Origin: Chrysoperla carnea
Taxonomy: Eukaryota; Arthropoda; Insecta; Neuroptera; Chrysopidae
DNA length: 64,000 bases
Reading direction: 5' to 3'
Assembly (NCBI RefSeq): GCF_905475395.1
Contig: NC_058337.1
Span: 29,598,983 to 29,662,982 of the forward strand
Within the stretch, counting starts at the first letter, position 1. Each line of letters begins with the position of its first letter. Made by a program: the position numbers and the translations under genes. Below, piece after piece: positions 11,131 to 25,200 of the stretch. The notes below the pieces were generated by a model. It ran no database searches. It saw only the letters and a program-made list of their open reading frames with translations, and was not told where the DNA came from.

Positions 11131-12514
11131 AAATGTATTTTATATATGCATTATCAGAGAGTTTTACGAATTCCCCCATTTATTAATACAGCTTCGTAGT
11201 ACATTTAATTAAACAGGGAGGAGCTACACGGTAAGAAATGCACGGCGTTTCTTACAATGCTGGAATGGTTTAGAGACAAATGCTATAGTAACTATGTCAG
11301 CATAAGTAATATTATAGACTAACTTGGGCTAACCACCATATATATTGTGGATAACGCCAACCAGTATTGGCTTGACGCTAATACTGCATTGACTTGTACG
11401 CCAAATCTATTGCTCGGTGCTGAACTTATGAACTTCGGGCCAATAGGCAAAACGTGGTGGAGGCCTATGTAAGGCCAGCGTTCTTACCACTTCTTACTGT
11501 GCCCAGGGTCCCCACAAACTTTGATTGTAATGAAATTATTCGTGAAGTATCTTAAGAATCGTAACTGAATCAACCCAAACCCTTCTAAGTAACCAAAGTG
11601 ATCGAGCTAGTGTAGTTTTCTTTATCTTTCAATTTGAACTTTCCCGTCTTTCAATTTGGAAAAGTTCTCAATAATATCTTTTAGGTATATTTAAATTATC
11701 TAAAATATCACATGATGAGTTTAAGATGGTTCTACGATTTAAATTTTCTTTAATCATAGATGTACGTAGACGATCTTTAAGTCGCTTCATCTTCGAAAAT
11801 GCTAGTCCGCTAATAGAATTAGTTGTTAAAAATGTATGTTAAATTCTTAATAATATTTCTACAATCTTATAATTAGCTTAATTTTTTTCAATTAGTAATT
11901 TTATCATAGAGGATCCTATTAAAATAATGAAATTTAATTAAATATATTCTTTAAAACTTTTAGAGTCAATACAAAAAAATTAATAAATTTTACAGCATTT
12001 GAGTTTTAAGAGAAATTTGCATTTGCACGAGACGTTTCTGAAGAAACAGGTTTTTTTCAATATTTTTTTCAACTTTTGTGCAAATGTTGGATGTCTTCTC
12101 TTGGCGGAGGCCTATAGGCACCTGCCTCCTCTGCCTATACGTAAGTTTGGCACTGCTACTGCAAATGTTACTATTCCTTTAATACAATACACCGTATGGC
12201 GTTCATACCGATAGAGCATGGCGTTCAAACCAATATTGACACAGTGATATCCACAAAAAAATTTCCTACCGTGTACTTTAAATTAATCATTATTGGAAAG
12301 ACTAAATTGAACAGAGATTAAAAAAAATCATTTTGATAAAAAAAAATTATTTTGATAAAAAAAAATCAACTCCAAAATATTGGTATAAAATAAAGCTTCC
12401 ATTGACTAAATACTATTTTGTGTCAATGTTTACGTGAATAATGTGCTTTTAAGGTAATTAATAAAATCAGTTTCTATTATTCAATAATATTTTTAAATTA
12501 ATAGTGAATAGAAT
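11131..12514. repeat. R4 dispersed repeat, interrupted by a TIR element
   Basis: The flanks 11131-11226 and 12274-12514 together match one uninterrupted stretch at about 34045-34340 (shared AATTCCCCCATTTAT, TTAAACAGGG, then TAAATTAAT, TATTGGTATAAAATAAA). The two halves are separated here by the element at 11227-12273, so this copy was split by an insertion. Confidence 0.75.
11227..12273. mobile_element. TIR element with TA target duplication (CACGGTAAGAAAT ends)
   Basis: The left end CACGGTAAGAAATG and right end AATTTCCTACCGTG are inverted copies, flanked by TA on both sides (11225-11226, 12274-12275). The matching empty site near 34143 has a single TA. A short relative of 214 bp sits at 40927-41140 and shares the terminal regions on both sides, so this 1,047-bp copy has about 0.8 kb of extra internal DNA. 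TA duplication with short TIRs points to the Tc1/mariner group. No transposase ORF is visible. Confidence 0.8.
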
Positions 12515-13149
12515 ATATTTAAAGATCATAGTGCAAAATTGAAAGGGCAAATAGTACCTAGTGTTTCATATCTAACCGTAAATCTGAATGCGTTTATATA
12601 GACCGGGTTCAATTACTTAAGAGCTAAAATAAAATATTTGATGAAATTTGGTTATGCCATTTAGTATACTAATATACTAATTTATATGAAAGTGCACCGA
12701 AATATACTAATTTATTTGAAAGTGCATTTTGCCAGTCGGAAACATAATCGCTACAACACGATGGTAACAACGGATCATAAAAACAAACACGTTTTTATTT
12801 ACACCTAAAACAACGAAGCCTAATGTTATGGCAAGCCGTTTTACTATTTAATCGCAAGTTAAATTAATTAATAATTCATTTGTTACCTTTTTCAAGTCAA
12901 ATTTTTTATGTTATTTTATTTATTTATTTATTTATTTTTTTTTTTTGTTTCATTATAATAGAAATGCTATTATGCCCCGACATAAAATTATTGCTTATTC
13001 TTAGGAAGATATACGGAAAAAGGTGAAATTATTACTATAATTTTTTTTTTTCCAAAGGAAATTATAATTAAAATTATTATTATAATTACGCCACGACATA
13101 GCAATAACCGAATATAAATTTAGGACATAAATTTTATTTAAATTAATTA

Positions 13150-13378
13150 TAATGGCGGTTTTTCACTTAACGAACAAACAAAAACAAAACTCAAACTGAA
13201 ATCATAACTTAACTTTTCGCAAACTTTTTGAAGACTGATGTGTTTTGTGTCAATTGAATAATTATAATAAAAAGCAAATATGGGGTTTTAACTGTCGCAA
13301 AACACGCCAGCCTTCAAAAAGTATGTGAAAAGTTAAGTTATTATTTGAGTTTCTCCGTTAAGTGGATAACCGGTATTA
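13150..13378. mobile_element. Fold-back element, about 100-bp arms
   Basis: CGGTTTTTCACTTAACG (from 13155) and the following approximately 80 bp recur inverted up to 13372 (AGTGGATAACCGG). Shared inner blocks include AACTTAACTTTTCGCA and CTTTTTGAAG. It lies 50 bp from another fold-back element. Confidence 0.75.
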
Positions 13379-13427
13379 TGTAGTAATATAATAAATAATA
13401 TTCAATTAAAATTATGAGTTTAGCGAC

Positions 13428-14038
13428 GGTTCTTCACACATTTTTCAACGGCGTGAAATCATTATTTGATTGGCGTGAAACTTTATAATTTTTTTAGGAC
13501 TCCTCTTAAACATTCAAAAATATAAAAATGTATATAAAAAAAAGCGGTTTTCCAGATAATAATGGTAAAAGTTTCAATTAAATTTCAAGCACTGCCATTA
13601 TAGCTTTTACTCTATCGATTTGAAATTTGGATATGTTATAAGTACTCATATTCTATCTGCCCTGGTTACTTTTATTTTTCGGAAATCATGGTAATTTTCA
13701 CAATTTCCATTGTTCACATTCAGATACAGTGGAATTGGAAAAAGTACCTAAGTATAAAATTGAGAAAATTAACAGGATTTTCGAAAAATAAAAGTAACCA
13801 GGGCAGATAGAACATGAGTACCTATAAAATAACCAAATTTCAAATCGATAGAGTAAAGGGTATAATCGTAGTGCTTGAAATTCAATTGAAACTTTAACCA
13901 TTCTTATCTGGAAAATCGCTTTTCTTTATAAATATTTTTTTCCACCAACGAATGTTTAAGAGGAGTCTTAAAAAAATTATAAAATTTCACGCCAATCAAA
14001 TAATGATTTCACGCCGTTGAAAAATGTGTGAAGTAACC
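13428..14038. mobile_element. Fold-back element, about 290-bp arms
   Basis: The left arm starting GGTTCTTCACACATTTTTC and the right arm ending GAAAAATGTGTGAAGTAACC are inverted copies over almost the whole element. Shared inner blocks include AACCAGGGCAGATAGAA and ATCGATAGAGTAAA. The centre is near 13730. The right flank carries TAACCTAAATTAACC repeats. Confidence 0.85.
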
Positions 14039-16399
14039 TAAATTAACCTAAATTAACCTACTATGTCGTGACATAATAATAATATTCTTGCGAAACCTTG
14101 ATCGATGCTTCGTCAGAATCTCATTTATTTGAAATGAGATAAAACTAGTTATCTAGAAAAATTCTCAAATTTTGTAACAATTTTCTTTACCCTAAAATAA
14201 ATATCTTTATAATTGGCGCAAAATAATGTTTGATATGGCAACGATTATTTTTTTTGATTCTCATCATTCCATTACTATTTGACCAAAATAGTGAATCATA
14301 TTTCGTTATTTTATACTGCCAAATAAAATAAAATGCTTCTAAAAATAACGATTATTTCTGTTTACATGCGTTGCTACATTTGATACCTGTTACTTTCGAT
14401 CTGGCTCTTCTCTATATGTATATTTTCCCAATGTCCAGTACGACTTCAATAATGCTCTAAAATATAAAATTTGGTATCTAAATCTGAATTAGTTTTTATT
14501 AGTAAAATGAAAACAACTGTTTATCTTATCCTAGAAAATCTTATCAACTTTTTATCAGCTCTTAGACATAAGTGACCAAAAAAGTTAAATCGCTCAAATA
14601 TCAAATATTTAGGAAATTTGTAACTATAAAAAATAAATTATTTGCCTTTTTTCTTTATTTCTACATCTCTACATAGTGACTAATTGCCAAGTGTTTTCAA
14701 AAAAGTTTATAACAGTTCTAGATCCATGTGCTAAATATAAGTTTGCCTTTAAATCTGGGTTTACTAGTTCATGCATCATGCAAAAATCGATTTGAGTATG
14801 CGAATTTGTGCAAATGAACTGAACTTGTATAGAGCGTTTACATGTTTTTAGTTGCAAGGTAGGTTGCGATTTATAAATACAGTTTGATGAATTCCCGATA
14901 TAACCACAATATATTTTAAATAAATTGCTCTTATCGGAGATTTACTATAAAAAAGAGATACCTACTAAGTCACATTTTGGGCATGTAAGTTGCTGATCTA
15001 CCAACTGTTGAACTTGTTGCCCGAAAACTTCTAAAAAAGACCCATGTCAGCTACAAATATATCGTAAGTGGTCAACATTTCATGGCTATGGACAAAAAAC
15101 TAAAGTCTGTGTACCTGGTCAAATAATGCAAATAGTCTTCAGTATAAACCAAATTGTTTTTCGAGTAAATCGGAACTTTGAATTCTTCCTTCTTAGGCGT
15201 TAGGCGTAAATTTCAATTCATTTAGTTTTTCAATAAAAAAAGAGTGCAATATAAAAAAAAAAAAAAAACTAGCGTAAAATGCGGTACTAATAAATGTAGC
15301 AAAGTTTTAATTTTCGACTATTTTGTATTATTTTAAGACAACGGCGAAAAAATCGACACTCTGAATACCTATCTCGCGTGAGACATTAAATTTTAGTCCA
15401 AAAATTGGAACATCAGACTAAAAGATTTTAAAAAATTTTATTTATGTGCATGCCAATTATATTTGTAAAAGGTTAGAAGACCGTTTATAATAAATAAATA
15501 AATAAATAAAAAAGCCAAATGTCTGACAAATCTGATCTGAATCAAAGTCGTTGTTATACGACCTTTCGTTTACATATCTACCTATCCAAAAAAGTGATTT
15601 TTCTTAAAATATTTTCTAGTTAAATTGTTCATTTCTCATCAATATCTAGCCATGAAACTACATATCATTATCTTCATTATTTTTTATTAAATTAATCGAC
15701 GAAATATTTTTAAAAAAATGCAATGGTAGTTCGGTGCTAATCAATATAAGTGTTTCTGTATTATCAACTATTAATTTATGATAATCAAAACTGTCTACAT
15801 TAAACTCCTATTGAATTTGATTGTAAACCATAAAAATAATTATACTCTCCTAGAAATTTTTTCCTAGTGGCTAGATGCATTCATAATTTGATTCTGACCT
15901 TTGAATGTTTTGTTCAATTTGTCAGAAATGGTCAGAAAGAGACAAAAGGGTCAGAGAAAGTGGATCAAATAATTTTTTTTTTCAATAAAAAACGTTAAGA
16001 ATAGATCTTTTAGTGATTCAAAATAATTTTTTTTTATTACGCCTTTTTGTTGTAATTACAAAGAGATTGTTAAAAAAGGTATAATATTTCTCAACATTTA
16101 AATGGTCTACTGCAATCCATTTTTATCGCCAATAAAATAATTGAATCCAGTATCTTATTTTTTTGAACAAGGCAATTAAGATATAAAAATAAATAAGAGG
16201 AACTGGGTATTATATTAAAAGCCATTTGATTTTGAATGTTGTTTGAGTTTGAACTTAAAATCGTTCAACATTTTTTAAATAAGTTAAATATTGGATATCC
16301 GAGAGAGTGCATCTAAATAAAAGTTGCAGAAACAAAATGACGGATCCTCTTTCGATCGAAAAACATCATCGCGCAAATCAAAAAAACCATTGAAAAACA
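14039..16399. other. Intergenic, nothing recognised
   Basis: AT-rich DNA with a short TAAA microsatellite (about 15488-15512) and homopolymer runs. No coding exon or paired repeat was found. Confidence 0.4.
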
Positions 16400-16618
16400 A
16401 CATTTTTGACTATTGGCTAGGATGTTTAAGGTTCGAATCCAGGCAACGCCAGTGTGAAAAAAAAAGTTAATGGGACGATAAATTGATCACATTATCGTCA
16501 CTTGCATAAGAACGAAGAAACCGGCTCCACCCACATCATAAAATTAATGGTTTATTCGAATGTTGTTAAACAAATAAATAAAGATTAAAAATAATGATGT
16601 GGGTGGCCTCTGTAAGAA
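16400..16618 (+). mobile_element. SINE-B copy (tRNA-derived)
   Basis: B-box GGTTCGAATCC at 16430-16440, then the body shared with the inverted copy at 8838-9050 (TTAATGGGACGATAAATTGATC, TATCGTCACTTGC). CACCCACATCAT near 16528 and ATGATGTGGGTGG near 16598 form a terminal hairpin. Confidence 0.7.
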
Positions 16619-17064
16619 GTGGTCTGAGAAACGGAGGTTAAACCTCATTATTATTTAAAAAAATTCTCAATAGAAAACCAATAGTTGGATGCTATTTTTT
16701 CGCTTAACATAACCTATAATAATAATAATTTTAATAGAGTACCGACTCAAATCAATAATTTTTTTGTGAGCAATTACGTTTTGAAGTCAATGCTAACCAT
16801 ATCTTTAGCTAAAAATTAATTCATTCGCGTCGACTTCAAAACGTAATTGTTCATAAGGAAATTATTGATTTCAGTCGAAACTTTATAAAACTTATTTTTA
16901 CATTTTTCGTCGGTTCTATTTTTTGCAAAAAATTTTTGTTTCATACTTTTTAGTGAGTTTTTGTAATAAACAACTGTGAGTGAACAGTAAGTCACCCCTT
17001 TTTTGTAACCCCTTTAGGCCAGGAATTTGTTTCCCAAATTTATATGGGACCAACTTTGAGGTAT

Positions 17065-17331
17065 ACCCTATCCCATAGAATTATCAAAATCGGACTACCC
17101 TGTAAAAATCTCCCCTATTTTCCTATCTTTAGGCTAGGAATTTTTTTCTAACTTCGAGTGCGTAAAAAGTTATGTGTAGTCATACATAAATTACCCTATC
17201 CCATAAAAAAAAAGAATTATCAAAATCGGAATACCCGGTAAAAATCTCCCCTATTTTCCTATCTTTAGGCTAGGAATTTTTTTCCAACTTCGAGTGTGTG
17301 AAAAGTTATGTGTAGTCATACATAAATTTAA
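17065..17331 (+). repeat. Tandem duplication, about 130-bp unit, two copies
   Basis: 17065-17192 and 17193-17331 are near-identical. Each unit begins ACCCTATCCCATA, continues with TATCAAAATCGGA and CTATCTTTAGGCTAGGAATT, and ends TAGTCATACATAAATT. A degenerate partial unit may precede at about 17010. Confidence 0.85.
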
Positions 17332-19265
17332 AAAAATCACGGGTCTCATTGACAACCTTCCTCATTTTGTTTTTTCGCCAGTTAATGATTAAATTTGTGT
17401 ATTTCATTTTTTCAAAATTTTCTATCCTAAAGATAAAAGGGGGTGGAACGTTAGAAACTGACCTGATTTTAACCTAGCAACTTTTCTAACGATAAATTTT
17501 AACCAATTCCTACTATTAAAGTAGTAGTATCCGGGATTTTAATATTATTGATTAATCTATTAGGTGTGGCTATTTTTTTATCAAAATTTTCATTTTAATG
17601 ATAACATTTTTAATATAGTAACTAAAATGTGGAAAGTTTTAAAAATACCTATATTTAAGATAAGATAAATATAAAATATTTGAATTTTTAGAAACAATTT
17701 AATTAAATACAAATACAATAACTTTATACATTCTGCATCAAATCCGGTAGTTCTGATTTTTAGCAGACTTGTTTAAGATGTTGACCCAATGAATAATCCA
17801 AGTTTGTGACCCCGAGCGACGAACGAAACTTTGCAAAAATCGAAAAAACCACTGAAAATTTCTGCTTTTTTTTCGTTTATAACCCTAAAGTCGTAGTTTT
17901 TAAAGCACCTTTTTAAGATGCTTTTAAAGTAAACTAAATTTGCTATAATATGAGACTAGAATCATCACTGAAGACTCATTAGTTTGCGAGAAAAAGCTGT
18001 TCAAAATTCGTCATTTTTTCTAACTTATATTTTTGTATAATTTGATCTATGAACCTGCCTGAACATTTTAAAAAAATTGGGAAAATTCGGTCATAGGGAC
18101 TGCCGATAGAAGTGAAAACTTAGAACTTTTAGTATAAAAATTTGAAATTTCATTATATTAAAATTATTAAAATTATCAACATTATTCTGGTTTTCATATC
18201 TATTGATACTCCGAGCAACAATTATGTGCATGTTTATATGGTTTTTTATTATTTAAATATATTACGGGCTGTACAAGATTATGACAAAATATAAATACAA
18301 TTCAATTGAAATAACAATTAATATACAATCATATGATTTGTGGATAGTATTTGTATTTACATAAATTTCAATGCACTTGAAATTACTCATATACGCAGCA
18401 CTAATGTTACACAATACGTCAGCTGTATAGCTACAGATATACTGCTATAAGCATGTCAGTAACGCGAACCCATAACATTTTCCCCTACCAAAAGTACCCA
18501 CCGTCGCTAACGAAGTTTTCATTAAAAAAAAATTAGTTCGATAGGTTGAGATAAAAAAAAATCCATTTGAATTGTTAAAATGACACGACTATAAATGGAT
18601 TTTAAATGAATTACAAATAGTAACTTTACCTAAATTAATAAAATTAATGAAAAATTAGTCGTATCTTACTACAATTTGCATTGAAACTTGCTATTTTTCT
18701 TGAGTCTACCTGAAATGAAGAGTATCAGTAAGGAGAAAACTTATACCAGGATGACCGACCACCTACAAAGTTCTACATTTGAAGAACTACAAATTCTGTA
18801 GAATGTTATGAATATGTTGGTCGTTCGGAAGAATGTTTACGCTTAAATGGATGATCATCTTATTGGATTTATTTTTTAAACTCAGTTACATTTAGTCTAT
18901 TTTTTGTATGCTTTTTTAATGAAATTTAACAATTTAAGCACAAAAGCTGTATTTTAAACAGTGATTTTAGAAATTAACATTTATCAATTTACCCAAGCAA
19001 GGATCGAACGGATGATGAATGACTTGACTTTAAATGTACGCTGAAGTTAAAGTAAAATTTCAAGATAATCGATTAATGCTCCTCTCAAAGCCAGCAATTC
19101 TAAGTTTAAACCTATTTCTTTTAAATTAAGAATTGAGTTGTTCTCGAGGAGGGGGTTAAAAGATGCCGTTTTTGAGATAAAAATTTATGTTTCATTTAAT
19201 AATTACGAAACAAAATTGAAAAATTCTGAATCTGATAAATAAAAACATATTTATTAAAATTTATT
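17332..19265. other. Upstream region of gene A
   Basis: No coding sequence is visible. The untranslated first exon and promoter of gene A should lie here, because gene A has a 3' splice site right before its ATG, but no donor or TATA element could be chosen with confidence. Confidence 0.35.
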
Positions 19266-19277
19266 TTTTCATTTTAG

Positions 19278-22200
19278 GAATGGCTACCATACAACATTTA
19301 TTAATTACTGCATTAACTGCAGTTATTTGCATCAATGCAGTAATTTCTTCCCCATTGTTGGGTAAAGCAGAAGAGTCTTACCGTTTAAATAATCCAGTTA
19401 CACCGGTAAACTATAAAATTCATCTAAAAACGGATTTTAAAGAAGCAAAAACCGAAGGAGAAGTAAATATTATATTAAACACTCTTGAAGAAACCAAAAC
19501 CCTTCGAATTCATGCAGTTGATTTGGAGTTTAAAAAAGAAGATGTAACTTTGGTATTGCAGACTGATCCAAACCAGAGCATTGAAATTACAGATATAAAA
19601 CCTTATGAAGCTGGACAATTTCATGAACTAAACTTAAAAACAAAATTGGCAAAGAAATCCAATTATTTATTAACAATAAAATTCAAGGGGACTTTAAAAG
19701 AAGGCAGTAAAGGTTATTATTTACTAAAGTTTAAATCTGGTAAAGCTAACAAGTGAGTAATTTTAACATAAGTCACAGCTAACAAAATGAATTTTTATAT
19801 TAAATTTTAACATTAAACAATCAAACCAAACTACAAGATCAAAGTTTTGAGTATATGAGGTGAATGAAGCTCAAAGGTCCACCCTTTTATTTTTTGCTTT
19901 TCGATGGACGACTTTATTTCCATCTATTTGCCGAGGTTTTTTTTTTCCTTTTAATATCCTGGAAAATAATTTTTCTGGTAGAAATTGATCCGAATATCAA
20001 TTATTATACATACAGCGAGTGTGTCTCTAAAATATTTGTACAACGCTATGCCAGATTAATACTGCTAAAAATAATTCAATTTAGGTAAACTTAACTTTGT
20101 GCTTAGTTGCTTCGTTTGGGAGCTACATGGACCTCAATTTTTAATTTTGAAACCGTTTTTTGTATCTTGCATTTCAACAAGAAATGCTAAGATTATCGTC
20201 AAAACAAAGGAACATGATGAATTCTTGGCGTTTTAGATTTGAATTCCCTGATATTCATACGTCCATGAAAGTAAATTATTGATAATGCTGAATTTAGATT
20301 CAGTAGATTACGTTTTACAAAAAATTATTTTTAGTAAGAAGCGTTTATTCATATGGCTTTTTAAAAAAATTGCAATTTTTATTATTGGTATCAGCTGCAG
20401 TCAAAAAAACAATACAAACAAATATTTGTGCAGTGATTTTCCAGACTTAATTTGACTTAAAATACACTAAGGTGAAATTAAATAAATACAGAAAATTTAT
20501 GTTTTAAGTTTTCCCGTTGCTATAACTTTTGAGCTTTCAAAATGCTGAATATAATTATAATTATGTTTTATCACTTTAGCTATTAAAAATTAAGTTTAAC
20601 ACAAAATAAATTTTTCTTGTAGAGTAATGGCAGTAACTTTTCTTAGCCCAATTTACGCACGTACAGTTTTTCCATGCTTTGATGAACCCGAACTTAAGGC
20701 AACATTTGACATCAAACTAACGCATGATGAAGACTATGATGCATACTCCAATTCAAAATCAATAAAATCTTCAAAATCATTGAAAGCTACCAAAATGGTT
20801 ACCACTGAATTTGCACAAACACCTATCATGTCCACGTATATATTGGCTTTTGCGTTATTACCAAAAGGCACTTTCATCGACCATGAAGTCAAAAAGGATA
20901 AGAAATCCAGTGTGTCAACCAATGTGTTAATTCGCAAAGATATCAAGGATCAAGTTGAATATCTTTTACCTAAAACAACAAGCTATCTACAAGAATTAGA
21001 AAAACTTACCGGAGTTGAATACGATACAAATTTAGGAAAAATTACACACTTAACTATTCCAAAATCTGAAACCGGTGCTATGGAAAATTGGGGATTGATT
21101 ATTTATGGGTTTGTAATTATTCTTTATTTTATAGTCTTCAATTAATATTAAAGTATTTTCTTACAATTTTGTATAGTGAGTCAGGCGTGGTTTATGATGA
21201 GGCAAATGACCCGTTTTCCAAGACATTAGCAGGTCAAAGAGTAATTGCCCATGAATTATCACATCAGTGGTTTGGTAATTTGGTAACACCAAAATGGTGG
21301 ACAGATTTATGGTTAAAGGAGGGTTTTGCATCATACATGGAAAGCGTTGTCATGGATGCTGTAAGTTAAGAACTTTAAAAAGTATTAAATTGTGTCAAGA
21401 CTTTTAATAATCAATATTTTGAGAACCGTGCTTCAAAACTGTAATTTGGTTACTTATTAAAAAATAAGTGGAAGTACATGCTAAGTGAGAGGTAAAAAAG
21501 CTTAAAATTTGACCTACTATCTAGAAGACTAGGTTCTAATCCGCAAAGATCTGATAGGCCTGGTATTCTGGAATTCGATTCATTGGCTGGCACCTACTAA
21601 CGTGTAGTTCTACAAGTGAGATTTACAAAGTAATTGCAATATATTTAAGAACACTCTCCATTAAATCACGCTCTTCCTTACAGCTTTCTCTAAACTGAAC
21701 CAGAATTTTGAAGATCATCGAATATTTTTTAGTTGTTCCGGATACGGAATTATTAAACTCTCACTTGAAACATAGCTAAGAACACTCTCCATTAAATTAC
21801 CTTTCAAACGAAACAAAAAAAAATCACAATTGGTTCATCCGTTTAGACGCTATAATGCTACAGACAGACATGCAGGCACACACACATAGCGATCAAACTT
21901 ATACCACCACTTTTTTTTGGTCCGGGGGTTAAAAATTGAAATCTACTTTCATGTTAGATATTAGGTGCACAGTTGTGAGTGTGTATGTATTATTATGTTA
22001 AGACAATACACTAACAAATAGTTTTCTCAAAGAGCCCAAAACCTAAAATGGATAGAAGTTGTTTATCGGACTTTATCAATTATTATCTAACCCAATTTGA
22101 TACAAATTTTGATATAATTTGGTACAAAACGCTCCAAACTGTTTATTTGAGAGATAAAATCATTATTTTAAATTTTCTAGGTCGCACCAGGTGAATTTGG

Positions 22201-25200
22201 TACATTAAAAGAATATTTTGCTCAAATTCATCATAGATACTTTAAGGAGGATTCCTCTTCAAATAATCGTGCTATGAACACACCAGTGGAAAAACCTGAA
22301 GATATTGAGAAAAATTTTGATGTGGTTCAATATGAAAAAGGTTCGTATTTACTTTTCAATTTCCAATGCAGCGGTGACGAAGAAGTGACGACTTCAAAGA
22401 AAGTATCTATTATTTATACGAAAGACAAATTCGAAATTTGGATAATGATTGATGTTATAAGGTGTTTAATTTTTCGGAGAGTGTCCTCATTTTAAAAGTA
22501 TCTAAAGGTGCTAAATAAAAATTATTATTTAATCAATATTTTTATCTAATCTCGCAAATAGCAAATCCAATTTCGATGGAGCTTTATCAGAAATGTTCAG
22601 TACTTCTTTAGCTCATTTTAGTATACTTTTTGTAATTTCTTTTTTTTTTTTGGTCTTAGTTTGGTAGTTATAAGCAAATATATTTATAATAAACTGTAAA
22701 ACAAATTATTATAAACTTACTCATGTACGTTATTATCTACGTTATTTACATCGCAAAAGGGAAACGCTGTTACGAAGTCTCAAGGGAAATAACGAAAAAG
22801 TAAATATCGAAAAACTAATTTTCCTAAATGCTAACTGGAACAATTGCCAATCGAGTGATATATACAAGTGAAACTTACAAAATTTAAAAAACCCCCGACA
22901 AGGTTTTCGGGGGTGGAACCCTAAACTCAACCTTGAAATATATTTATGAACACTCGACAACTACCTTTTTCCCTAGAGCCTTCTCCAAACTGAACCGATT
23001 TTAAAGATCATCATTGCCTATATTGCCTATTTTTTAGTTGTTCCGGGTACGGAACCCTAAACTCATTCTTGACATAGATAAGAACACTCTCCAAAAAATT
23101 ACCTTTCAAACGAAACAAAAAAATCAAAATCGGTTCATCCGGTTAGGCGCTTCGCTGCAGACAGACAGACGCACATAGCGGTCAAACTTATAACACCTCT
23201 TTTTTTTTGAATCGGGAGTTAAAAATAAATTATCATTGAATAATAAATACATAACGAGAGAAAAACCTGACAGTTGAACTGAGTGTTGAACATTACAAAC
23301 AGCATAAGCAAGCTTTTTTAAATTTTCTAGACTGTAACTTAATTATAAAAAATTTCAAAATCTTTATTTTTATCGTTTTTGTCTCTTTTGTTCTTAAACT
23401 TAATGTATTGCCGCATTTAAATGAATCATAATGTCAAAAAGTTTTTAAAGTTTCGGTTTTTTTACTTCTAAATTTTAAAAACACACAAATGAATTTGATA
23501 AACTATGTTTTTTTCTAATTTTTTCCGGTTTAAAAATCGTAATTTCGTTTGTAGCCTTTCGCTTTCGTAGAATTTTAAATATTTGAATAAAAGCACTAAA
23601 TATACATTAACGATACTTAAGGTAAAATATTTATATTTTATAGGTGCACAGTTATTATACATGTTGGAACATATTATTGGCAGTGAACTTTTTAAAAAGG
23701 GAGTTCAAAATTATGTTAAACGGAAGTAAGGGAGTATTTTTAATGAACGTTAAATTTAATTTATTTACAACTTAAATAATGTTTGTTTCATAGTCAACGA
23801 GCATCAGTAACACCAGACGATTTATGGGAAGCATTACAACAAATTATTGACAAAAATAAAGAATATCCAATTTTAGGAGGTAAAAAAGTAGCTGATATTG
23901 GAAATTCTTGGATAAGCAAAGCCGGTTACCCAGTTGTTCATGTTACTTTTGACGCAGATAAGAAAAAATTAAAATTCAGACAGGTGAGTAACGATTAGAA
24001 TTAGTAAAGATAAAGTAAAACAAGATTTTGTTGCAAGTAAATATGTTTTTAACATGGTAGCAAAATAATATTTCCTTGGATTAACAAAAATATTTTCTTG
24101 CCATGCTTCAGTTTTTAAGCAGACATATGATTAATTCAAGAGATGTTCCGACTAGTCGGTAAAGTTGACTATCCTGTCCCTTTCGTAGTCGGCGAACAGT
24201 CGGCAAAAACCGCCGACTACCAGGCTTCTTACTTTTTATGTATTTGTCAATAAAATATCCCTAACAGGAATTACATTTAAAGAAACATGAATTGTTAATT
24301 AACATTTTTATTGTAGAACAGGCTTACAAATTGGGTTGAATGTCGGTATTTTATATGGTTTGTTCATACTAGTATTTCCCTGAATTTTCCTGTCCACTAT
24401 GAGAAATAATCATTTGGCACTGATTATAGGTACTTGACTTTTCGGGAATCATTGCCCAATTGGCTAAAAAGAAATCCATACACGATATTTTCGAATGTTG
24501 TTGACATGATTAAATACAGATTGTAATTGAGCTCTATCATTTAAATGCATGAAGGAGGTGCACTCAGCCTCTGAAATTGAGTAGCTCATAAATGGAATTA
24601 TCAGCGGAAAGGTGGTAAAACACATACATGGAATCACAATGAGCTCTATACCCTAAGTGTGTACTTTGTGGACAGCCAATATAACCTTTCCTAACCTAAA
24701 CTAACCTAACCTAATCTAAAGCTGTTTCCTTCTCACAACTGCATATAACTTAAATGATTGTATGACAAGTCGTGATGCCAATCAAGACGCCATTATACTC
24801 TACACTTTTTTAGAAGTAAAGTTGAATTGGTTAATGAAAATGCACAAAATACATAATGTAAATAGTGTTTGTTTTTTAAATAATTTTCTTGGTGTAAATC
24901 AGATACTAATGTAATGTATAAACCAATTTTTCAAATTTAGGACAAAAGCCAATAGTAAGCTTGATGAACAGCTCTAGTGCAGTTTTTTATAGATGTAAAT
25001 GATGGCATACATATTCACAATGTACAATTACATTCTCTTGACTATACATTATATAATACAGAAACCACCATGCGTAAACCTGCGTTACCCATAGTCCAAC
25101 TTTCTCTCCCTCTCTAAATAACAAAAATTTATACAAAAAATTTTTTTAATGCACTCCTTAGAAGAAGAAAAATGATTTGATGAAAGTGTATCAAGTTTGA

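Noticed and set aside
19864-20088. 74-codon frame as an extra exon of gene A
   Set aside because: Exon 1 and exon 2 join in phase without it and gene B has nothing similar in intron 1.
24121-24240. Region rich in AGTCGGC words, possibly a hAT-type element end
   Set aside because: Only one end-like sequence was seen; no inverted partner or target duplication could be found by eye.
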